Below, piece after piece: positions 7,737 to 12,305 of a DNA stretch of 12,305 bases. The position numbers were made by a program, and so were the translations under genes. The stretch's first letter is position 1, and each line of letters begins with the position of its first letter. This DNA comes from Planctomycetota bacterium (GTDB lineage Bacteria; Planctomycetota; Planctomycetia; Pirellulales; UBA1268), in assembly GCA_027622795.1 (NCBI GenBank), contig JAQBZA010000057.1, positions 1-12,305 on the forward strand. Direction: 5' to 3'. The notes under the pieces were generated by a model that saw nothing but the letters and a program-made list of their open reading frames with translations, made no database searches and was not told the DNA's origin.

Positions 7737-7965
7737 CGATCCCCCTGCTGGGCCCGCATCACCAGCCCAAGCGTCAAGGTTTTCGCAGATTTTGGCTGTT
7801 GCCCCGACAGGAGGAAGCGGCTGGCGCACCTCCACCGAGGCGCTGCGGGGTGCTCAAGTGGCGGCAGGGAAAGCCCGATGCTTGGGCAGGAGCCACCGCG
7901 GGCAGGGGGCGGAAGTTCGTGAGGTTTTTGGAGCAGCCGGCGGGAGCGTCGGCGGATCGTTCTTC

Positions 7966-8475
7966 ATGGAGCAGCAGACGCAGGGAGCAACGGTTTTCGG
8001 TTTCCTGACCGCCCTCGACTCACCGACGCATGGGGTGTTTGGGGGGTATCTGGTGGTGGATGCCATTGGACGGCCAATCGAGTTTCACTGCACAGCGCCG
8101 GTGAAAGTGTCACGCGCCCAGCAGATTCTTTACGGGGCGTCACTCCCGGGGCACCTGCACGGCCAGCAGATCGGGGCGGCATTGCTGGCCGAGGGATCGG
8201 TGACCCCGATCGTGGTGCTTACCGACCACAACGCCATGCTCTCAGTGCGGCAACACACACCACTTCCGGTGGCCCTCGTGGGGCTCCGTAGCGAAGCTGC
8301 TGAGCCTCCGCCCGGCGTCTTTGCAATGGGGGATGTCTATGTGTGCCCGCCTGCCGGCAGCGCGGATGATACCGATGCTCTCCGGCAGCACCTCGATCAT
8401 CTTCGTGTAGCTGTCGACCTTACCGAACCCTTCGAGCGAATCCGTGCGGCGATTGAGGAAGCGCAGCGCCACTAA
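7966..8475 (+). CDS. Unknown 169-residue protein upstream of SNF2 helicase
   Basis: The protein is 169 residues, soluble, with no signal peptide or membrane helix. The first half is a compact alpha/beta-looking segment with GGYLVVDAIGRPIEFHCTAP (27-46), ILYGASLPGHLHGQQIGAAL (54-73) and a hydrophobic strand TPIVVLTDH. The tail (DALRQHLDHLRVAVDLTEPFE) looks helical. I do not recognise a named family. The D-x-GRP-x-EFHCT style resembles planctomycete proteins of unknown function, and no catalytic set is evident, although the conserved-looking Cys and His residues could bind a metal. ATG 7966 opens the convincing coding part; the frame continues upstream to 7792 but that part reads like non-coding sequence. 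No clear Shine-Dalgarno is seen. Its last 56 bp overlap the minus-strand gene ending at 8420. It may be linked to the SNF2 gene by position only. Confidence 0.72.
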   Translation: MEQQTQGATVFGFLTALDSPTHGVFGGYLVVDAIGRPIEFHCTAPVKVSRAQQILYGASLPGHLHGQQIGAALLAEGSVTPIVVLTDHNAMLSVRQHTPLPVALVGLRSEAAEPPPGVFAMGDVYVCPPAGSADDTDALRQHLDHLRVAVDLTEPFERIRAAIEEAQRH

Positions 8476-8692
8476 AGCCCTTCTGCAGAAAGCCGTCATG
8501 CTCGATCCCCGCGGCAACGCCACCGTACGCTCGCTTTCCGCGGTCGATCTTCAACTGACGACTCGTGGGATCACCAGCCAGCGTGTGCCACGCATCGCTC
8601 CCGTGCAGGCGGTACGGCTTCCACTCGATCGGGTGCGGCCCACCGTGCTGCGTGTGCCGCTGCTCGATGCGCGGCCCCGCGTAGTCAGCCAC
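8420..8692 (-). CDS. Small protein of unknown function, convergent overlap with neighbour
   Basis: The frame encodes 90 residues from a GTG at 8692. GAGGA (8698-8702) lies 5 nt upstream. The residues look like those of a real globular protein, rich in W, Y, H and K (PIEWKPYRLHGSDAWHTLAG, then QLKIDRGKRAYGG). Codons mostly end in G or C. The plus-strand frame across the same bases is Arg/Pro/Val-rich and motif-free, as expected of a shadow. The 3' end overlaps the plus-strand gene at 7966-8475 by 56 bp, tail to tail; such overlaps exist but are uncommon, so the last ~18 residues are the least certain. No family is recognised. A divergent promoter region of about 90 bp separates it from the SNF2 gene. 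Confidence 0.55.
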   Translation of the reverse strand: MADYAGPRIEQRHTQHGGPHPIEWKPYRLHGSDAWHTLAGDPTSRQLKIDRGKRAYGGVAAGIEHDGFLQKGFSGAALPQSPHGFARRVR

Positions 8693-8697
8693 CGGTT

Positions 8698-8702
8698 TCC
8701 TC
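8698..8702 (-). promoter_or_regulatory. Ribosome binding site of the 90-residue minus-strand gene
   Basis: GAGGA on the minus strand sits 5 nt before the GTG at 8692. It is the main non-compositional evidence that this minus-strand frame is translated. Confidence 0.45.
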
Positions 8703-8782
8703 GGCCGACCGATCCTCTGCTACCGCCCGTGACTCGTCCAGTCGAGCAGCAACAGCCGAGCGACGCTGTTGAAAATTGTGTC

Positions 8783-10273
8783 ATGGGTGATATCGCGGAT
8801 AGCCATGGAGCGTCCCAATCGCGGCGGCGGACGCGGATCGCACCGCCGGGCGACGTCGTCAAGCTTTCCGAGCGGCTCTTCTTCGTGCTGCAGCCGGACC
8901 TCGAGACGACGCTCCAGGCGAGCCAGCTCGAGTTTCCCCGGGAGCCATTTCCCTTTCAGCTCGACGGTATGGCCTTTCTCATGCCGCGACATGGCGCGAT
9001 CCTGGCCGATGAGATGGGGCTCGGCAAGTCGATGCAGGCGATTTCGTCGCTGCGGCTCTTGGTGCGCAGCGGGCAGGCGCGGCGGGTGCTCGTCGTCTGC
9101 CCGAAGGGACTCGTCTCGAACTGGGCGCGTGAACTCGCCGACTGGGCCCCCGAACTGGTCGTGGCGGTGATCGAGGGGGATCCGCTGCGGCGGCGTTGGC
9201 AGTGGACGCTGCCCGACGTGCCCGTGAAGGTGGCCAATTACGAGGCGGTGGTTCGTGACCGCGAGATGATCGAGGAGCTGGGGCTTTCCTTCGATCTGGT
9301 CGTGCTTGACGAGGCGCAGCGGATCAAGAACCGCTCGAGCAACACCCATCAGGCCGTGGGCGGGCTGCAACGCGGCCGCAGTTGGGCGCTCACGGGCACG
9401 CCCGTGGAAAACTCGGCCGAGGATCTCGTCGCCCTCTTCGACTTCATCGCTCCGGGGCATGTGAATGACCGGATGACGCCCAAGGCGCTCGGCGCCGCGG
9501 CGGCCGATTACGTGCTGCGGCGGACGAAAGACAAGGTGCTCACCGAGATGCCTCCGCGCATGAATCGCGACGAGCGGATCGAGCTCACGCCGGAGCAGCG
9601 GGATACCTACCGCCGCGCGGAGGAGGAGGGCGTGCTGCGGCTCTCCGCCCTCGGGAAAGAGGCGACCATCCAAAACGTCTTTGAACTCGTGTTGCGGCTC
9701 AAGCAGATCTGCAACTTCGATCCACCGACGGGGGAGAGCGCGAAGCTCGACTGTCTCACCGCCGAGCTCGAAGAGGTGCAGGCCAGTGGAAAGAAGGCGC
9801 TTGTCTTCAGCCAGTGGGTGGAGACGCTCGGACGGCTCGAAGGAAAGCTGGCCCGGTTCGGGGCGTTGCAGTACCACGGCGGCATGTCGACGGTTGCCCG
9901 CGACGAGGCGATTCACCGTTTCAAGCACGATCGACAGCACTCCGTGTTGCTGCTTTCCTACGGCGCCGGCGCGGTCGGGCTCAACCTGCAGTTTTCGCAA
10001 TATGTCTTTCTCTTCGACCGCTGGTGGAATCCGGCGATTGAGGATCAGGCGATCAACCGGGCCCATCGCATCGGGGCCGCCGGAGCGGTGACGGTCACCC
10101 GCTTCCTGTCGGCCGACACGATCGAGGAGCGGATCGACGAGGTGCTCCGCCGCAAGCGGGATCTCTCCGAACTGATCCTGTCGCAGGCCGAGGCCCCGGC
10201 TGCCCGCGGCCTCACCGCGGCCGATTTGTTCTCACTCTTCCGGCTGCCGGCACCCGGCCGCGCGGCCGCCTGA
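8783..10273 (+). CDS. Compact SNF2-family helicase/DNA translocase
   Basis: The protein is 496 residues with both RecA-like lobes of Swi2/Snf2 ATPases. Walker A is ADEMGLGKS (75-83), motif Ia lies near LVVCPKG (103-109), the Walker B box is DEAQ (176-179) in VVLDEAQRIKN, and motif III is LTGTPVEN (203-210). The second lobe has KALVFSQW (338-345), motif V GAGAVGLNL (394-402) and motif VI QAINRAHRIG (422-431). These proteins translocate on double-stranded DNA with ATP, remodelling protein-DNA complexes or stalled forks. No zinc-finger or SWIM domain precedes the motor, so it is a minimal form. The frame stays open back to a GTG at 8444, but the added 113 residues lie opposite the likely minus-strand gene and are motif-free, so I chose ATG 8783. 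No Shine-Dalgarno marks this start, and a slightly later one is possible. It converges on the repair genes pdeM and lhr, so a repair role is plausible but unproven. Confidence 0.9.
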   Translation: MGDIADSHGASQSRRRTRIAPPGDVVKLSERLFFVLQPDLETTLQASQLEFPREPFPFQLDGMAFLMPRHGAILADEMGLGKSMQAISSLRLLVRSGQARRVLVVCPKGLVSNWARELADWAPELVVAVIEGDPLRRRWQWTLPDVPVKVANYEAVVRDREMIEELGLSFDLVVLDEAQRIKNRSSNTHQAVGGLQRGRSWALTGTPVENSAEDLVALFDFIAPGHVNDRMTPKALGAAAADYVLRRTKDKVLTEMPPRMNRDERIELTPEQRDTYRRAEEEGVLRLSALGKEATIQNVFELVLRLKQICNFDPPTGESAKLDCLTAELEEVQASGKKALVFSQWVETLGRLEGKLARFGALQYHGGMSTVARDEAIHRFKHDRQHSVLLLSYGAGAVGLNLQFSQYVFLFDRWWNPAIEDQAINRAHRIGAAGAVTVTRFLSADTIEERIDEVLRRKRDLSELILSQAEAPAARGLTAADLFSLFRLPAPGRAAA

Positions 10274-10297
10274 GCGGCCGATCACGTTTCATCGTGA
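10263..10297. terminator. Tandem hairpins between convergent SNF2 and pdeM genes
   Basis: CGGCCGC-CTGA-GCGGCCG (10263-10280) is a perfect 7-bp GC stem whose loop contains the TGA stop of the SNF2 gene. Directly after it TCACG-TTTCAT-CGTGA (10282-10297) forms a 5-bp stem that overlaps the pdeM stop. Neither is followed by a strong T-run, so this is at best a weak bidirectional termination or transcript-end protection site. GC-rich palindromes of this size also occur by chance in such DNA. Confidence 0.35.
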
Positions 10298-10987
10298 AGA
10301 CCGGCGCGGGGTAGATGCAGCAAGCCGACTGACCTCGGCGACGCCGTCGTCGCGGGCGATCCAGATCCGGGTGGCCCCGGTGGGGGTGATCCGGTGGCCG
10401 CCGGTGAAGGAGCCGAAGGCGGGAAGCACGAGCGTGGCCGGCTCGGTCACGAAGCACCGATCGGCGATCCGGTCGCCGCTTGGCGATCGGATCGAAACGG
10501 TGGGGTGGAGGTGACCACCGATCGTAAACAGGTCGCGGCCGGCCGCAGCGATCGTGGTGGCCGGCTCGTGGACGAAGCGAAGCGGCGGCTCATTGAGTTC
10601 CGTCACGATGGCGTCGATACCGAGCGATGCCGGCAGCAGCCCCAGTGGTCGGTCGTGGTTGCCCAGCACGAGGACGACTTCAGTTTCCGCCAGCTTGGCC
10701 CGGGTCGCGGCAAACTCGGCCTGCACCTGATCCGTGCAGCCGGTTCGCGCATGAAAGAGATCGCCCAGGATCAGCAGCCGCCGCACGGCATGCCGCGCAA
10801 CCAGATCCGTGAGTCGCGCGAGATCCCGCTGGGCGGAGCCTTCGGGGATCGGGATGCCGGCCTTGCGAAAGGTCGCCGCCTTGCCGAGGTGCAGATCGGC
10901 GATGAGCAGCGTGGCCGAGGCGGGCAGCAGCGCGGCCCGGCCCGGCAGCAGCATGATCGCGGCGTCAGGGTCGGTTCCGATCTTCAT
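10289..10987 (-). CDS. pdeM: Ligase-associated DNA damage response metallophosphoesterase PdeM
   Basis: The protein is 232 residues of the calcineurin-like phosphoesterase fold, the usual length for PdeM. The two-metal site motifs appear in order: LIADLHLGK (28-36; D31, H33), LILGDLFH (72-79; D76, H79), LVLGNHD (106-112; N110, H111) and IGGHLHP (156-162; H159, H161). PEGSAQRDLARL and LVLPAFGSFTGG (187-197 region) are family-typical. PdeM is a predicted nuclease or phosphodiesterase found with an Lhr-type helicase, and often with an ATP-dependent DNA ligase and an MBL-fold exonuclease, in repair cassettes. Here it follows the lhr stop by 25 nt on the same strand, so the two are probably one operon. 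The last ~10 residues are Arg/Ser-rich and may be a loose tail. ATG 10987 is used; ATG at residue 12 would be too short for the first strand. Confidence 0.92.
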   Translation of the reverse strand: MKIGTDPDAAIMLLPGRAALLPASATLLIADLHLGKAATFRKAGIPIPEGSAQRDLARLTDLVARHAVRRLLILGDLFHARTGCTDQVQAEFAATRAKLAETEVVLVLGNHDRPLGLLPASLGIDAIVTELNEPPLRFVHEPATTIAAAGRDLFTIGGHLHPTVSIRSPSGDRIADRCFVTEPATLVLPAFGSFTGGHRITPTGATRIWIARDDGVAEVSRLAASTPRRSSR

Positions 10988-11012
10988 GGCCCACCAGTAT
11001 GACGAAGCCGGC

Positions 11013-12305
11013 TCATGCCGGCGCTGCGGCAGCCTGTTCCAGTTCGGTCGCCATCGCCGTGATCCGTTCCAGCCAGCCCTGCGTGGTGAGCCGCGACTGC
11101 ACGAACGCCGCCCAGATCGGAAAGGCCAGCGGCGAGATGCGCGGCGTTTCGACAACGCGAATCTCTTGGGCACCGATGGCGTCGAGGGCCTCATGCAACC
11201 GCTGAAACTCAAACTGCTGCTCGAGCACCTCGCGGCGGGCCTGGGCGAGGAGCATGTTGTCGCCGTCGTGTTCGAGGAGCACGTCGTAGAGCAGACCGGC
11301 CGAGGCCTGCGTTTGCCGACCGGTACGGCCGGCCCCCGAGATGAGCCCCGCCACGCGGGCGATCTCGCGAAAGTGACGACGGGCCATCTCGGTGCCGTTG
11401 AGGCAGGCGAGCAAATCTTCCAGCAGGTTGGCGGGTGAGAAAAGCTGCCGCCAGGTTCGCTCGTCGTAGGCCAGCGGCTCACGGCCCGAGAGTTCGAAGC
11501 CCCAGTCGGTGGCGGCAAAGGTGAGCGTGGTCGGCCGGCGGCTGGCGATCCGCCAGGCGACCAGGGCCGCCAGGCCCTCGTGCACGAGCCGCCCCGCAAA
11601 CGGAAAGACGAAGGTGTGATGGCCGTCGCGGCCCTGCCACTGTTCGATGAGCAGCGTGTCGTGGTCGGGGAGGCGGCTCCAGGTGGCCTGTGTCTGCAAG
11701 AGCGGCAAGACGGCCCGCGCCTCGGCCGGGATCTTTGTGGCGTCGCCATCGCCGGCCGCGCGTACCAGGTCGAGCACGGCGGAGGAGAGCAGGGTGGAGA
11801 GGGGCATGCGGCCGCCGTTCCACCGCGGCACCTGCAGCGTCGCCGACCCACGGGCCCGCTTTACATAGGCCGTGAGGCCATCGAAGCGAAAGAGAATCAG
11901 CGGCTTGCCGGCAAACAGAAAGCGATCACCTTCATTGAGTCGCGCGATGAACGATTCCTCGACCGTGCCCAGCCGGCCGCCCCGCAGCCATTTCACCTCC
12001 ACCGTGGCATCGGCGGTGATCGTGCCGATGCTCATGCGGTGTTTTCGCGAGATCGCCTTGCTGGCCACATACCAACGGCCAAACCGCTCGATGATGCGGG
12101 CGTAGTCGGGATAGGCGGCCAGTGCCGGGCCGCCGTGTGCCGCGAAGGTGATGGCCCACTGCCAGGCGGCGTCGTCGAGCGTGGCGTAGGCATGGGTGGA
12201 GCGAACTTCGGCAAGCAGGTCGGCCTCGCGAAACCCACCGCTACAGGCGACCGTGACGATGTGTTGGGCGAGACAGTCGAGCGGCGCGATCAGCGGCCGC
12301 CGGGG
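11013..12305 (-). CDS. lhr: Ligase-associated DEXH-box helicase (Lhr type), C-terminal 430 residues only
   Basis: The frame is open from the window's right edge to the TGA at 11013; the start and both RecA domains lie outside. The visible part begins in the winged-helix region (RRPLIAPLDCLAQHIVTVAC, then LLAEVRSTHAYATL) and continues with RFGRWYVASKAISRKHRMSI. The highly conserved GGRLGTVEESFIARL (around residue 115) precedes DRFLFAGKPL. After that comes the long C-terminal domain characteristic of Lhr-core helicases (EGLAALVAWRIA, LLEDLLACLNGTEMARRHF, LLYDVLLEHD). This domain order, together with pdeM 25 nt downstream, identifies the ligase-associated subgroup that translocates 3'-5' on single-stranded DNA and is implicated in repair. 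The C-terminus (MATELEQAAAAPA) looks complete. No frameshift is seen in the portion present. An ATP-dependent DNA ligase gene may lie further right, outside the window. Confidence 0.92.
   Translation of the reverse strand, partial: PRRPLIAPLDCLAQHIVTVACSGGFREADLLAEVRSTHAYATLDDAAWQWAITFAAHGGPALAAYPDYARIIERFGRWYVASKAISRKHRMSIGTITADATVEVKWLRGGRLGTVEESFIARLNEGDRFLFAGKPLILFRFDGLTAYVKRARGSATLQVPRWNGGRMPLSTLLSSAVLDLVRAAGDGDATKIPAEARAVLPLLQTQATWSRLPDHDTLLIEQWQGRDGHHTFVFPFAGRLVHEGLAALVAWRIASRRPTTLTFAATDWGFELSGREPLAYDERTWRQLFSPANLLEDLLACLNGTEMARRHFREIARVAGLISGAGRTGRQTQASAGLLYDVLLEHDGDNMLLAQARREVLEQQFEFQRLHEALDAIGAQEIRVVETPRISPLAFPIWAAFVQSRLTTQGWLERITAMATELEQAAAAPA

Noticed and set aside
8444..8782. N-terminal extension of the SNF2 protein from GTG 8444
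   Set aside because: It is motif-free and Arg/Pro-rich, lies opposite a better minus-strand coding frame, and is not needed for a complete two-lobe SNF2 motor.
8720..10066. Long 448-residue minus-strand ORF opposite the SNF2 gene
   Set aside because: The sequence is His/Arg/Glu/Pro-rich without motifs, as expected for the antisense frame of a GC-rich coding region, while the plus strand carries a full SNF2 motif set.
10289..11851. A single 520-residue minus-strand ORF covering pdeM
   Set aside because: Its N-terminal ~290 residues are an Arg/Pro/Ser-rich shadow of the lhr frame; PdeM homology starts at the ATG at 10987.

Overview
This 12.3 kb window of GC-rich DNA is most likely from a planctomycete (Planctomycetota, probably a Pirellula/Rhodopirellula relative). 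The clues are a PQQ-type propeller protein with an N-terminal WPMMRG motif, two small proteins whose style I associate with planctomycetes, weak Shine-Dalgarno sequences at several genes, and a mix of sugar hydrolase, quinoprotein-fold and repair genes. The taxonomic call is inference from protein style; no rRNA or marker gene is present.

Left part (1-7685), all on the minus strand and read leftward. An unknown 156-residue helical protein (7215-7685) comes first. It is followed by a short EhpF/PaaK/LuxE-like adenylate-forming enzyme (6013-7146), then an aldehyde-dehydrogenase-fold enzyme (4580-6013) coupled to it by a one-base UGAUG overlap. Next is a secreted GH36 alpha-galactosidase-like gene (2582-4494) that is broken by an apparent internal deletion with frameshift. 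Then come an iron-dependent alcohol dehydrogenase (1046-2221) and a secreted beta-propeller protein (1-1049, running off the left edge), which overlap by ATGA. The adenylating enzyme, the aldehyde dehydrogenase lacking the usual general-base Glu, and the Fe-ADH together look like a carboxylate -> acyl-adenylate/thioester -> aldehyde -> alcohol reduction module. Its substrate is unknown, and the GH36 pseudogene lies within it.

Middle (7686-8782). A 280 bp divergent intergenic region separates the left cluster from a plus-strand unknown protein (7966-8475). A small minus-strand gene (8420-8692) with a good ribosome binding site overlaps the end of that gene tail to tail. It accounts for the region that otherwise looks like a long N-terminal extension of the next plus-strand ORF.

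Right part (8783-12305). A compact SNF2-family helicase/translocase (8783-10273, plus) converges on a DNA-repair pair on the minus strand: PdeM, the ligase-associated metallophosphoesterase (10289-10987), and the C-terminal 430 residues of the ligase-associated Lhr-type DEXH helicase (11013 to beyond the right edge). Only 15 bp separate the SNF2 and pdeM stops, and two small hairpins span the junction. I see no tRNA, rRNA, CRISPR array, insertion sequence or attachment site.
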